A stretch of DNA of 64,000 bases from the NCBI RefSeq assembly GCF_001981525.1, contig NZ_MPSB01000003.1, forward strand, positions 248,001 through 312,000. Direction: 5' to 3'. The position numbers and the translations under genes were made by a program. Below the pieces are notes generated by a model. That model made no database searches and was not told the DNA's origin. It saw only the letters and a list, made by a program, of their open reading frames with translations. This document shows, in pieces, positions 51,227-59,878 of this stretch; position 1 is the stretch's first letter; each line of letters opens with the position of its first letter. Source of the DNA: Sphingomonas jeddahensis (GTDB lineage: Bacteria; Pseudomonadota; Alphaproteobacteria; Sphingomonadales; Sphingomonadaceae).

Positions 51227-52198
51227 ATGGCTTTATCGCGATCGCTCATGACCCAGGTCTTTCTGACGATCGACATTGAGATCGCCTGGCGGCACCATGC
51301 AGCGGGGCTGGAGCCGGCAGCCGTCGAGGCGCGCTCCATCGAGCCAGGTGGCGTCGGACTGCGCTGGCAGCTCGATCTCCTCGCGCGTCATGGGCTCAAG
51401 GCCAGCTTCTTCGTCGATCCGTTGCCGGCACGCCTCTATGGGCTAGATCCGTTCAGGCGCATCGTAGCGGCGGTTTTGGACGCGGGCCAGGAGGTGCAGC
51501 TCCACGCTCATCCGAATTGGGCCGGAGCGACGTTGGCTAATCGCCGCGCGCATGGCTCGTTCGAGTTGATCGACCTTTCGGCGGATGGCCAGCGCGAATT
51601 GCTTGCCGAAGCAGCGGCGTTGCTGGTCGCTGCGGGTGCACCGCGTCCCGTTGCTTTCCGCAGCGGCAGCTATTCCGCGAATGACGACACGTTATCCGCA
51701 CTGGCAGCGATCGGCATCGGCTATGACAGCAGCCACAACGGCGCGCACCATCCTTGGCCGAGTGCCATCGGCCTCCCGGCATCACGCATCGCACCGGTGG
51801 CACGGCGTGGGGTGATCGAAGTGCCGGTGACGGTGATCGAGGATACGCCCGGCGTGTGGCGCAACTTTCAGATTTGCGCCCTGTCCACCGACGAGATGCG
51901 CGCGGCGCTCAACCATGCGATCGACGAGAATCACGCCGCGACCGTCATCGTTGGTCACAGCTTTGAACTTGCCAACCGAGCGGGCCTGGCGCCGAACCGG
52001 GTACATGTGCGGCGGTTCCAGGCGCTGTGCGCCTTGCTCTCCGCCTGGCGCGAGCGAGCGCCTACCGCCCATTTCGCCGATTGTTCCGGCTTTCCACTCG
52101 ACCGCAACGATCAGCCGCTGCCGGCGAACCGCTGGCGGCGCGGTCGGCGGCAGGCGGAGCAAGCATGGTCCAACCTATTCGCCGAGCGGACAGCGTGA
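51227..52198 (+). CDS. Polysaccharide deacetylase-like protein
   Basis: A 323-aa NodB-fold protein. LTIDIEIAW supplies the first aspartate, VQLHAHPNW the HxH metal pair, and VAFRSGSYSAN the arginine-glycine block. Tail motifs are less typical. Such proteins remove acetyl groups from cell-surface sugars or belong to surface-polysaccharide gene sets. No signal peptide is seen, so it is probably cytoplasmic. ATG 51248 is an alternative start. The stop overlaps the next start (GTGA). Confidence 0.75.
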   Translation: MALSRSLMTQVFLTIDIEIAWRHHAAGLEPAAVEARSIEPGGVGLRWQLDLLARHGLKASFFVDPLPARLYGLDPFRRIVAAVLDAGQEVQLHAHPNWAGATLANRRAHGSFELIDLSADGQRELLAEAAALLVAAGAPRPVAFRSGSYSANDDTLSALAAIGIGYDSSHNGAHHPWPSAIGLPASRIAPVARRGVIEVPVTVIEDTPGVWRNFQICALSTDEMRAALNHAIDENHAATVIVGHSFELANRAGLAPNRVHVRRFQALCALLSAWRERAPTAHFADCSGFPLDRNDQPLPANRWRRGRRQAEQAWSNLFAERTA

Positions 52199-53079
52199 GC
52201 GGCCTGCGATTGCAGATCGGGGCACGGACGATTGCGACCATTCCCCGCCGGTTAAGCCGGGTTTCCTTGTCGCTGGACCGCGCGCTGGCTGGTCGCATGC
52301 CGACACTGCCACCGCTTCCGGGTGGGGAGGACGGTTATCTCGTCACGTCGTTGCCCGAGGCCGTTGCACCGGTCTGGTCGGGTCTCCGTTTCGAGCGGCA
52401 GCGGTACACGCGCTATTACGTCGATCTCGCGGCTGGCGAGGCGGCATGGCGGGCGGGCTTGTCCGGCCAGACCCGATCGACACTGAAGCGCAAGGCGAAG
52501 AAGCTGGCGGCGACGTCCGGTGGCGCGCTCGACGTGCGGCGCTTCCGGACGGCGGACGAGCTTGCGGCGTTTCACCCGATCGCCCGCGCGCTGGCGGAGA
52601 AGACTTACCAAGAGCGTTTGATGGGTGCGGGCCTTCCCGATGATCCCGCCTGGGTGCGGCGGATGATCGCCACGGCCGGTGAGGACGATGTGCGTGCATG
52701 GTTGCTCTACGTCGCTGATGCGCCGGCCGCTTACCTTTGGTGCGGCGCCGATGGCGGGACCTTGCGCTACGATTACGTCGGGCACGATCCGGCGTTCGCC
52801 GCGCTGTCGTCGGGCAGCGTGCTGATGGAAGCGGCGTTGGTCGATCTGTTCTCCGATCGTTTCGCACGGTTTGACTTCACGGAGGGCGAGGGACAGCATA
52901 AGCGCGGCATGGCGAGCGCGGGCATCGCGTGCCGCGACCTGCTGCTGCTTCGGCCAACGCTGGGCAATCGTGGCGCGGTGGCACTGGTTGGCGGCTTCGA
53001 TGCGGCGATGCGGGTGGCGAAGCGGGCTGCGTCGGTGCCGTTGCTGCAAGGTGTTGCCCGTCGCGTCCGACGCGCTTGA
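52195..53079 (+). CDS. GNAT/FemAB-like acyltransferase
   Basis: A 294-aa protein of the BioF2-like/CelD GNAT superfamily group (PF13480). SGQTRSTLKRKAKKLAATSG is the typical basic segment, and AWLLYVADAPAAYLWCGADG with YDYVGHDPAFAALSSGSVLM matches the core fold. GTG 52195 overlaps the deacetylase stop; ATG 52165 is an alternative. The pairing with a deacetylase suggests that the two exchange acyl groups on a surface glycan, but no substrate is shown. Confidence 0.75.
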   Translation: MSGLRLQIGARTIATIPRRLSRVSLSLDRALAGRMPTLPPLPGGEDGYLVTSLPEAVAPVWSGLRFERQRYTRYYVDLAAGEAAWRAGLSGQTRSTLKRKAKKLAATSGGALDVRRFRTADELAAFHPIARALAEKTYQERLMGAGLPDDPAWVRRMIATAGEDDVRAWLLYVADAPAAYLWCGADGGTLRYDYVGHDPAFAALSSGSVLMEAALVDLFSDRFARFDFTEGEGQHKRGMASAGIACRDLLLLRPTLGNRGAVALVGGFDAAMRVAKRAASVPLLQGVARRVRRA

Positions 53080-53171
53080 GGCTTTGGTCCTGCGCGTCCT
53101 CCAATGCCGTCATGCTACACTTGTTTTAGCATTTACTGTGCCACAAGCGGTGGCGGTGCTGGCGGAAGAGT

Positions 53172-53198
53172 GGACCCTGAAACAAGTTCAGGGTGACG
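53172..53198. repeat. ACCCTGAAACAAGTTCAGGGT repeat
   Basis: GGACCCTGAA/TTCAGGGTGAC hairpin (53172-53198), almost identical to that at 61970-61997. It lies in the 183-bp gap before recO. Confidence 0.75.
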
Positions 53199-53262
53199 CT
53201 GTTCGGATGGGGTGCCGGCAAGCCCCATAGCTTCGACGCCACCGCTACCATAAACTCCCACC

Positions 53263-53994
53263 ATGCATCTTGCTGCGCCTGCCATTGTTCTCGCGATCCG
53301 TATGCATGGCGAACATGGTGCCGTGGTTCGCGCGCTAACACCGGAGGATGGCGTTCGACCGGGTTATGTCCGCGGAGGGCGATCCCGCGCGCTGCGGCCG
53401 GTGCTTCAGCCGGCCAATATCATTCTCGGAGAATGGCGGGCGCGCACCGACGATCAACTTCCCGCGCTGACCGTCGAACTCGTGCACAGTCGCGCGGCGC
53501 TTCACGGCGAGCCGCTACCGGCTGCTGCCCTCGACTGGCTGACGGCGCTAACCGCAGCGGCACTGCCCGAAGCGCAGCCCTACCCGCGGTTGCATGCCGC
53601 TTTGTCGGGTGTGCTCGACGCGATCGAGGCGGCTCCCGCAGCGCGCGGCTGGGCGGGGACGATGGCTCGTTATGAGTTGCTGCTTCTCGCCGAACTCGGG
53701 TTCGGGCTCGACCTCGATCGTTGCTTGGTGACGGGGTCGAGTGATGACATCGCTTTCGTCAGTCCGAAGAGCGGCGGGGCGGTAAGCCGGGCGGCGGCGA
53801 TCGGTTATGAGGATCGGCTGCTGCCGCTTCCGGCGTTTCTTCGCGCGGGCGGTGAGCCGGACTGGCCGGAAGTGTTTGCCGCGCTGGCGATCACTGGGCG
53901 CTTTCTCGCGCGCGACGTGCTTGTCGATCGCCGGGCAGAGACGCTGGCCGCGCGTGAGCGGCTGATCGACCGGATGAAGAGAGCGGTTGCGTGA
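53263..53994 (+). CDS. recO: DNA repair protein RecO
   Basis: A 243-aa RecO, which with RecR loads RecA on SSB-coated single-stranded DNA. The OB-fold N-terminus ([20 protein letters not shown]) and the [20 protein letters not shown] helical domain match the family. The zinc-finger cysteines of some homologues are absent here, as in many alphaproteobacteria. It is followed by leuB 46 bp on. Confidence 0.88.
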   Translation: MHLAAPAIVLAIRMHGEHGAVVRALTPEDGVRPGYVRGGRSRALRPVLQPANIILGEWRARTDDQLPALTVELVHSRAALHGEPLPAAALDWLTALTAAALPEAQPYPRLHAALSGVLDAIEAAPAARGWAGTMARYELLLLAELGFGLDLDRCLVTGSSDDIAFVSPKSGGAVSRAAAIGYEDRLLPLPAFLRAGGEPDWPEVFAALAITGRFLARDVLVDRRAETLAARERLIDRMKRAVA

Positions 53995-54040
53995 TACCGT
54001 GGCGGGCGGCAAGGGACGCGCGCTTTTCACGGAGATACGC

Positions 54041-55081
54041 ATGGCCCTGATCGCGATCCTGCCCGGCGACGGCATCGGCCCCGAAGTGACCGCCGAGGCG
54101 CGGCGCGTGCTCGAGGCGCTGGCGCTCGACCTCGCGTTCGAGGAGGCTGCGGTTGGCGGGGCGGCCTATCATGCGACGGGGCACCCATTGCCGCCGGCGA
54201 CGCTGGATCTCGCGCGGCGCGCCGATGCGATCCTGTTCGGCTCGGTCGGTGATCCGTCGTGTGACGCGCTGGAACGGCACCTTCGGCCAGAACAGGCGAT
54301 CCTGGGGCTGCGCAAGGAATTGACGCTGTTCGCCAATCTGCGTCCGGCCAAGCTGTTCGCGGGGCTGGAGGATGCTTCCGCGCTTCGCCCGGAAGTCGCG
54401 CGGGCGATCGACCTTCTGATCGTGCGCGAACTGAATGGCGACGTGTATTTCGGCGAAAAGGGCATGCGCACCACGCCGACGGGTCTGCGGCAGGGCTATG
54501 ACCTGATGAGCTACGACGAAGCAGAGGTGCGTCGCATCGCCGTGGCCGGGTTCGAGGCGGCACGGCGGCGGCGGGGCAAGTTGTGCTCGGTCGACAAGGC
54601 CAATGTGCTCGAAACCTCGCAATTGTGGCGCGACGTGGTGGTCGAGGTGTCGGCGGATTACGACGATGTGGCGCTGAGCCACATGTATGTCGACAATGCC
54701 GCGATGCAGTTGGTGCGCAATCCGGGGCAGTTCGACGTGATCGTCACGGGCAATCTGTTCGGCGACATCCTTTCGGATCAGGCGTCGATGTGCGTCGGAT
54801 CGATCGGGCTGCTGCCCTCGGCCTCGCTCGATGCAGAGGGCAAGGGGCTGTACGAACCGATCCATGGCTCCGCCCCCGACATCGCCGGGCAGGGCAAGGC
54901 CAATCCGTGCGCCGCGATTCTTTCGGCGGCGATGATGCTTCGCCATTCGCTCGGGTTGCCGGAAGCGGCCGATCGGGTCGAGGCGGCGGTCGCGGCGGCG
55001 CTGGTGAATCATCGCACCGCCGATCTGGGTGGTGATTGCTCGACGCGGACGATGGGTGACGCGGTGCTCGCTGCGCTGTGA
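54041..55081 (+). CDS. leuB: 3-isopropylmalate dehydrogenase
   Basis: A 346-aa NAD-dependent beta-decarboxylating dehydrogenase for leucine synthesis. [20 protein letters not shown] is the N-terminus, [14 protein letters not shown] holds the catalytic lysine, and [14 protein letters not shown] and [18 protein letters not shown] the Mg2+ and NAD sites. ATG 54041 is preceded by GGAG. Its stop overlaps the GT2-GtrA gene as GTGA. Confidence 0.95.
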   Translation: MALIAILPGDGIGPEVTAEARRVLEALALDLAFEEAAVGGAAYHATGHPLPPATLDLARRADAILFGSVGDPSCDALERHLRPEQAILGLRKELTLFANLRPAKLFAGLEDASALRPEVARAIDLLIVRELNGDVYFGEKGMRTTPTGLRQGYDLMSYDEAEVRRIAVAGFEAARRRRGKLCSVDKANVLETSQLWRDVVVEVSADYDDVALSHMYVDNAAMQLVRNPGQFDVIVTGNLFGDILSDQASMCVGSIGLLPSASLDAEGKGLYEPIHGSAPDIAGQGKANPCAAILSAAMMLRHSLGLPEAADRVEAAVAAALVNHRTADLGGDCSTRTMGDAVLAAL

Positions 55082-56178
55082 GTGATCTGCTCGATCTCGC
55101 AATCGTCATTCCGACGTTCAACGAGAAGGGCAATGTTCCGGTGCTGGTCGCCAAGCTGGACCAGGCGCTGGCGGGGATCCACTGGGAAGCGATCTTCGTC
55201 GACGACGACAGTCCCGACGGCACCGCCGATGCGGTGCGTGAGCTGGCGCGGATCGACCGGCGGGTGCGAGTGATCCAGCGGATCGGGCGGCGCGGGCTGG
55301 CGACGGCGTGCATCGAGGGGATGTGCGCCACCGCGGCGCCGGCAGTGGCGGTGATCGACGGCGACCTGCAGCATGACGAAACGATCCTGCCGCAGATGCT
55401 GGCGGCGTTGCACGGTGATGCGGCGCTCGACATTGTCATCGGATCTCGCTTCGTAGAGGGTGGCGGGACTGGGGAGTGGGACCGCGACCGCGTCGCCAAG
55501 TCCGCTTTGGCCACCAAGCTGTCGCAGCGGGTGCTGAACGTCGGGCTCAGCGATCCGATGAGCGGGTTCTTCATGATCCGTACCGCGGTGCTTCGTGGCG
55601 TGGCGCCGAAGCTGGCGGGGATCGGATTCAAGATCCTGCTCGACATCATGGCGGCGGGCGAGCGGCCGTTGCGCTTCGCCGAATTGCCCTATGTCTTTCG
55701 CACGCGGAGCGTCGGGGAATCGAAGCTCGATCATGTCGTGGCGCTCGAATATCTGATCGCCTTGTACGATCGGAAGTTCGGCAAGGTGGTGCCGGTGCGC
55801 TTTGCGATGTTTTCCGCGATCGGCGTGATCGGGGTCGGCATCCACATGGGCGTGCTCTCCTTGCTCTACCTTGGCCTTGGGGCGGCGTTTCTGGCCGGGC
55901 AGATCGTCGCCACGGTGGCGGCGATGACGTTCAACTACTTCCTCAACAATGCGCTGACCTATCGCGACCGGCGGCTGAAAGGATGGCGGCAGATGCTGGA
56001 CGGCTGGGTGTCGTTCTGCCTCGTCTGTTCGGTGGGGGCGGTGGCCAACGTCGGGGTGGCGGCGTTTCTGTACGATTTCCAGCACGGGGCCTGGGCATTG
56101 TCGGCGCTGGCCGGGGTGCTGGTGGGCGCGGTGTGGAATTATGCGCTGTCGTCGCGCTTCGTATGGGGACGGTATTGA
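55078..56178 (+). CDS. Polyprenyl-phosphate glycosyltransferase fused to GtrA domain
   Basis: A 366-aa fusion. Residues 1-235 are a GT2 of the dolichol-phosphate-mannose synthase type ([40 protein letters not shown] with the DxD). Residues 240-365 are four GtrA-type transmembrane helices ([20 protein letters not shown]). It would load a hexose on a lipid carrier at the inner membrane. The GTG start overlaps leuB. The PMT-type gene that follows on the other strand could use its product. Confidence 0.88.
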   Translation: MSDLLDLAIVIPTFNEKGNVPVLVAKLDQALAGIHWEAIFVDDDSPDGTADAVRELARIDRRVRVIQRIGRRGLATACIEGMCATAAPAVAVIDGDLQHDETILPQMLAALHGDAALDIVIGSRFVEGGGTGEWDRDRVAKSALATKLSQRVLNVGLSDPMSGFFMIRTAVLRGVAPKLAGIGFKILLDIMAAGERPLRFAELPYVFRTRSVGESKLDHVVALEYLIALYDRKFGKVVPVRFAMFSAIGVIGVGIHMGVLSLLYLGLGAAFLAGQIVATVAAMTFNYFLNNALTYRDRRLKGWRQMLDGWVSFCLVCSVGAVANVGVAAFLYDFQHGAWALSALAGVLVGAVWNYALSSRFVWGRY

Positions 56179-56200
56179 GCCTGAGCCGATGCGCTTCTTG

Positions 56201-56229
56201 GCACGCCCTTCGACAGGCTCAGCGCGAAC
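56201..56229. repeat. CCCTTCGACAGGCTCAG repeat
   Basis: CCCTTCGACAGGCTCAGCGC (56206-56225) inside CACG...GAAC is a short member of the family at 24342 and 29055. It lies in the 69-bp gap between convergent GT genes. Confidence 0.6.
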
Positions 56230-56247
56230 AGAGGAAAGGGCATGCGC

Positions 56248-57459
56248 TCACACCCATGTTGTGAACCACGTCCAGTGCTGGAAGGCGTTGGGATCGGGCA
56301 GCGCCTGGGCTGACAGGACGGGAAAGAAGTAGATCGCCAGCGCCGTCGCGACGGCCAGCAAGGCGATGTCCCAGAAGCGGCAGCGCCAGTAATCGAGCGC
56401 GAGGACGATGGCGATCACCAGAAACACGCTGGACGGATAGTAATAATAATAGAAGCCCAGTGACTTGGGGATCAGCGCCCAGATGCCCAGGCTGCCGGTC
56501 CAGAGTGCGGCGGCGGCGAACAGGCGTGCCGATCCGCTCTTCACCCAACCCCACCAGCAGGCGGCCACCGCGACCAACCCGGGCCACATGATCACTGGAT
56601 TGCCGATGAGCAGGATGCCGCGCTGCGCCCCGTCGGCGGGCTCATAGAGATACCAGATCGGGCGGATCAGCAGCGGCCAGGTCCACCAGTTCGACTGATA
56701 GGTGTGCGCGGGCAGCACCTGCGTCTGGCGGTGGTACATGTCGAGCTGGAAGGGGATGAGGCGGGCGAGCGTCAGGGGATCGTTGCTGTAGAAGAAGGCG
56801 GGGGCGAAGGTAACGAAATAGGTCGCGATCGACACCAGCCCGAGTAGCGCCACCGCCGGCACGATCGTGAGGCCGGGAAAACGGCGGGGATCCTCGCGCT
56901 TCAGGATGACGAAGGCGATCGCGGCGAAAGCGACATAGGGGGCGGCGAGCCATTTGCACGCCACCGCCAAGCCGAGCAGGATCGCCGCGCCGGTCCAGCG
57001 CGCCCAGCCGCCGCGGCGCAGCGCCCAGCCGACCATGAAGATCGCGCCGGTGAGGAAGCCGAGCATGAAGCCGTCGAGCATCGCGATGCGTGCCTGGATG
57101 TAGACCGTGAAGCCTAGCAATGTCAGCGCGGCGGCGACGAGGCTGGAGCGGGCGCGGGCGGTGATCTGCCAGACAATGCCGAACACCGCCGCCACCGTGG
57201 CGCTGCCGGCGAGCGTCGCCATGACGCGCCAACCGAACGGCGTGTCCCCGAACAGCCGCATGCCGAGCGCAATCAGCCATTTGGCGAGCAGGGGATGCTC
57301 GATGTTGGTCGGGCCGGACAAGGCGATCAGCGCGCGGGCGGCGGGGACGTAATGCACCTCGTCGAACACCAACTGATGCGGGACAGGCAGGCGGAGCAGG
57401 AACAGCGCCTCCGCCAGCAGGAAGACGACGATCGCGAGCGGCAGCGGGCGGCGGAGCAT
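56248..57459 (-). CDS. PMT-family (protein) mannosyltransferase-like membrane enzyme
   Basis: A 403-aa GT39-type glycosyltransferase with about 10 transmembrane helices. LVFDEVHYVPAARALI holds the DE motif of the catalytic loop 1 common to PMT/ArnT enzymes, and IEHPLLAKWLIALGMRLFGD is the following PMT block. It uses polyprenyl-phosphate-linked sugars at the periplasmic face. ATG 57459 (MLRRPLPLAI) is chosen; the frame continues upstream only through repeat DNA. It pairs naturally with the GT2-GtrA enzyme. Confidence 0.85.
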   Translation of the reverse strand: MLRRPLPLAIVVFLLAEALFLLRLPVPHQLVFDEVHYVPAARALIALSGPTNIEHPLLAKWLIALGMRLFGDTPFGWRVMATLAGSATVAAVFGIVWQITARARSSLVAAALTLLGFTVYIQARIAMLDGFMLGFLTGAIFMVGWALRRGGWARWTGAAILLGLAVACKWLAAPYVAFAAIAFVILKREDPRRFPGLTIVPAVALLGLVSIATYFVTFAPAFFYSNDPLTLARLIPFQLDMYHRQTQVLPAHTYQSNWWTWPLLIRPIWYLYEPADGAQRGILLIGNPVIMWPGLVAVAACWWGWVKSGSARLFAAAALWTGSLGIWALIPKSLGFYYYYYPSSVFLVIAIVLALDYWRCRFWDIALLAVATALAIYFFPVLSAQALPDPNAFQHWTWFTTWV

Positions 57460-57485
57460 GGCTGCGGGGCTTAGCGGACGTAGGC

Positions 57486-57606
57486 GCGAATGTTGAGGAA
57501 GTTGAGGCTGTGGCGTGATTTGGTTCAACATTGGCGGTTTGGATGGGGTGGAAGGTGGCGAATGTTGAGGAAGTTGAGGCGCTGGCGTTTGATTCAACAT
57601 TCGCGG
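57486..57606. repeat. CGAATGTTGAG element, copies 2 and 3 in tandem
   Basis: GCGAATGTTGAGGAAGTTGA occurs at 57486 and again at 57558, with inverse ends GTTCAACATTGGCGG (57523-57537) and ATTCAACATTCGCGG (57592-57606). They share arms with the copy at 8673-8722. Confidence 0.7.
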
Positions 57607-57638
57607 TTCCCCGAGGCGCATGTGGGCCGTCAATGATG

Positions 57639-57722
57639 GTCACGCCGGCCTTGAGCCGGGGTCCCGCTGCCTTGGCAACGCCAGGGAAGAAGCGGGACCG
57701 CGGATCAAGTCCGGGGTGACGG
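57639..57722. repeat. Bipartite CCGG-type repeat
   Basis: The left half CACGCCGGCCTTGAGCCGGG and the inverse right half CCGCGGATCAAGTCCGGGGT surround GTCCCGCT...AGCGGGAC. It is a full-length copy of the main family. Confidence 0.75.
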
Positions 57723-57807
57723 GGTGTATGGGGGTGGTTTTGCCATGAGGTGGGTGGTGTAGGACAGGGTTGGTCGCCTTGGCGCTCTGCCGCTTTGCCG
57801 CTCTGCC

Positions 57808-57902
57808 GTCATGCCGGGCCTGTCCCGGCATCCACTGTGCCGCGCACCGTCAGGGCGCCGGGTTTGCGGAGGGGTGGACCCCGGCACAGGGCCGGGGTGA
57901 CG
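57808..57902. repeat. CCGG-type repeat pair upstream of metZ
   Basis: GTCATGCCGGGCCTGTCCCGG (from 57808) and ACCCCGGCACAGGGCCGGGG (57878-57897) are inverted copies. With the previous elements they fill most of the 591-bp gap 57460-58050; the remainder is the metZ leader. Confidence 0.7.
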
Positions 57903-57968
57903 GAGCTTTCGCGGACGCGGAGCGGCGTTCGCGACGGTCTCGCAAACCAATGGGTTGCGGGTGAGGGG

Positions 57969-58030
57969 CGGGCCCGCGGAACGAGTCCGCTGGCGGAGGT
58001 GACGAGCCATCGCGCTTGAAAGCGGGCCCG
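57969..58030 (+). promoter_or_regulatory. Structured leader RNA candidate upstream of metZ
   Basis: CGGGCCCGC (57969-57977) and GCGGGCCCG (58022-58030) form a 9-bp perfect closing stem ending 20 bp before the metZ ATG. Inside are GCGGA/TCCGC (57976-57990, loop ACGAG), TGGC/GCCA (57991-58009) and CGCTT/AAGCG (58013-58024). The last competes with the closing stem, so two alternative folds are possible. The position before a methionine gene suggests a cis-regulator. I could not match it to SAM-I, SAM-II or SAH consensus. Confidence 0.45.
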
Positions 58031-58050
58031 GATTGGCCGAAAGCGTGGCC

Positions 58051-59259
58051 ATGAAACGCCGTACCGGACAAGACCGCTCGATCACTGACACCTGGCGCCC
58101 GGCCACCCGGGCCGTGCGCGGGGGGACGGCGCGATCGGAATTCGGGGAAACCTCCGAAGCGATCTTCATGACGTCGGGCTATGCCTATGATTGCGCGGGC
58201 GATGCCGCGGCGCGCTTTGCGGGCGAGCAGCAGGGGATGACTTATTCCCGGCTCCAGAACCCGACGGTCGAGATGCTGGAACATCGCATCGCGCTGCTCG
58301 AGGGGGCCGAGGCGTGCCGGACGATGGCGACCGGCATGGCGGCGATGACCGCGGTGCTGCTGAGCCAGTTGCAGACCGGCGACCATGTCGTCGCGGGGCG
58401 TGCGGCGTTCGGGTCGTGCCGGTGGCTGGTCGATACGCTGCTGCCCAAGTTCGGCATCGCCACCACGGTGGTCGACGCGCGCGACCCGCAGCAGTTCGAG
58501 GATGCCGTTCGGCCCGAAACCAAGGTGTTCTTCTTCGAAACGCCGGCCAATCCGACGATGGACGTGGTGGACTTGAAGGCCGTGTGCGACATCGCGCGGG
58601 CGCGCGGCATCACCAGCGTGGTCGACAATGCCTTTGCCACGCCGGCGCTCCAGCGGCCGATGGAGTTCGGCGCCGATGTGACCGCCTATTCCGCGACCAA
58701 GATGATGGACGGGCAGGGGCGCGTGCTCGCCGGTGCGGTGTGCGGAACCAAGGAATTCATCGACAAGACGCTGCTGCCGTTCACGCGCAACACCGGGCCG
58801 ACGCTGTCGGCGTTCAACGCCTGGGTGGTGCTGAAGGGGCTGGAGACGCTGGACCTGCGCATCCGGCGGCAATCCGAGAATGCCATGAAGGTGGCGAGCT
58901 TCCTGGAGACGCGCGTGCCGACCGTGCTGTATCCCGGGCTGCCGAGCCATCCGCAGCATAACCTCGCCATGTCGCAGATGGAGGCCGCGGGGCCGATCTT
59001 CGCGGTGCTGCTGGACGGCGGGCGCACGCAGGCGCACGGGCTGCTCGATGGGCTGGAGCTGATCGACATTTCGAACAACATCGGCGACTCCCGCTCGCTG
59101 ATGACGCATCCCGCCTCCACCACGCACAATTCGGTGAGCCCGGAGAAGCGCGAGGAGATGGGCGTGACCGAGGGGATGCTGCGGCTGAACGTCGGGCTGG
59201 AGGATCCGCAGGACCTGATCGACGACCTCGATCGCGCGCTGGGCAAGATCGGGTTGTGA
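58051..59259 (+). CDS. metZ: O-succinylhomoserine sulfhydrylase
   Basis: A 402-aa PLP enzyme of the Cys/Met metabolism family that makes homocysteine from O-succinylhomoserine and sulfide. TYSRLQNPTVEMLEHRIALL is the family signature and AYSATKMMDGQGRVLAG carries PLP lysine K217. The N-terminus MKRRTGQDRSITDTWRPATR and the region RGGTARSEFGETSEA match sphingomonad MetZ. The start at 58051 lies directly behind the leader RNA. It overlaps apaG by 4 bp. Confidence 0.93.
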   Translation: MKRRTGQDRSITDTWRPATRAVRGGTARSEFGETSEAIFMTSGYAYDCAGDAAARFAGEQQGMTYSRLQNPTVEMLEHRIALLEGAEACRTMATGMAAMTAVLLSQLQTGDHVVAGRAAFGSCRWLVDTLLPKFGIATTVVDARDPQQFEDAVRPETKVFFFETPANPTMDVVDLKAVCDIARARGITSVVDNAFATPALQRPMEFGADVTAYSATKMMDGQGRVLAGAVCGTKEFIDKTLLPFTRNTGPTLSAFNAWVVLKGLETLDLRIRRQSENAMKVASFLETRVPTVLYPGLPSHPQHNLAMSQMEAAGPIFAVLLDGGRTQAHGLLDGLELIDISNNIGDSRSLMTHPASTTHNSVSPEKREEMGVTEGMLRLNVGLEDPQDLIDDLDRALGKIGL

Positions 59260-59654
59260 AGGCGTTCTTCCCCTCGTCCGAAACGACGCGGGGGGTGACG
59301 GTGCGCGTCTCCGTCAGTTACCTGCCCGAACAATCCGAGCCGGCGCGCGGGCGCTGGTTCTGGGCCTATCACATCCGCATCGAGAATGATGGCGAGCAGG
59401 CAGTGCAGCTGCTGACACGGCATTGGGTTATCACCGATGGTCGCGGCGCCCGGCATAGCGTCGAGGGCGAGGGCGTGGTCGGGGAGCAGCCGTTGATCGC
59501 GGCGGGTGCCAGCTATGATTATGTGTCGGGCTGTCCGCTGGCTACACCGGCCGGATCAATGCAGGGCAGCTATCGGATGATCGGTGAGGATGGCGCGATG
59601 TTCGACGTGGCGATCCCCAAGTTCGCGCTGACTGCGCGCGCGGTGGCGGACTAG
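59256..59654 (+). CDS. apaG: ApaG protein
   Basis: A 132-aa ApaG (PF04379). VRVSVSYLPEQSEPARGRWF and WAYHIRIENDGEQAVQLLTR are the family core, an immunoglobulin-like beta sandwich, with GEQPLIAAGASYDYVSGCPL following. E. coli ApaG is linked to Co2+ resistance and Mg2+ efflux; the biochemical role is unclear. GTG 59256 overlaps the metZ stop by 4 bp, an order common in sphingomonads. Confidence 0.93.
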   Translation: MKAFFPSSETTRGVTVRVSVSYLPEQSEPARGRWFWAYHIRIENDGEQAVQLLTRHWVITDGRGARHSVEGEGVVGEQPLIAAGASYDYVSGCPLATPAGSMQGSYRMIGEDGAMFDVAIPKFALTARAVAD

Positions 59655-59772
59655 ATCCAAGCGATCCTCCCGTTCGTCCCGAACTTAGGCGAGGGACATG
59701 GGACAGGCGTGTCGTTCGAGGCTTGTGCCTCGACTTCGCTCGGCACGAACGGGGTAGGCGGCGCGCTAATAT

Positions 59773-59873
59773 CCCCCTCCCGCTTGCGGGAGGGGTTAGG
59801 GGAGGGCATGGCCTTTAGCATTGTGATTAGTCGACAGGCCCTCCCCCAGCCCCTCCCGCACGCGGGAGGGGAG
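59773..59873. repeat. CCCTCCCGC/GCGGGAGGG double hairpin
   Basis: Two hairpins, CCCTCCCGCTTGCGGGAGGG (59774-59793) and CCCTCCCGCACGCGGGAGGG (59851-59870), stand as an inverted pair with TTAGGGGAGGG and CCCTCCCCCAGCC partners. The GGGAGGGGAG at the right edge doubles as the ribosome site of the next gene. A degenerate CTTCG-type unit lies at about 59708-59750. Confidence 0.75.
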
Positions 59874-59878
59874 TTAGT

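Noticed and set aside
57460..57633. 58-residue N-terminal extension of the PMT-type enzyme
   Set aside because: It translates the tandem GTTGAGG repeats (PQLPQHS units), and the true signal-anchor begins at ATG 57459.
57903..58050. SAM-II riboswitch before metZ
   Set aside because: A GGTGA and a GCCA occur but the order and the conserved AAAG-pseudoknot segment do not fit what I recall of the SAM-II consensus; kept only as an unassigned structured leader.
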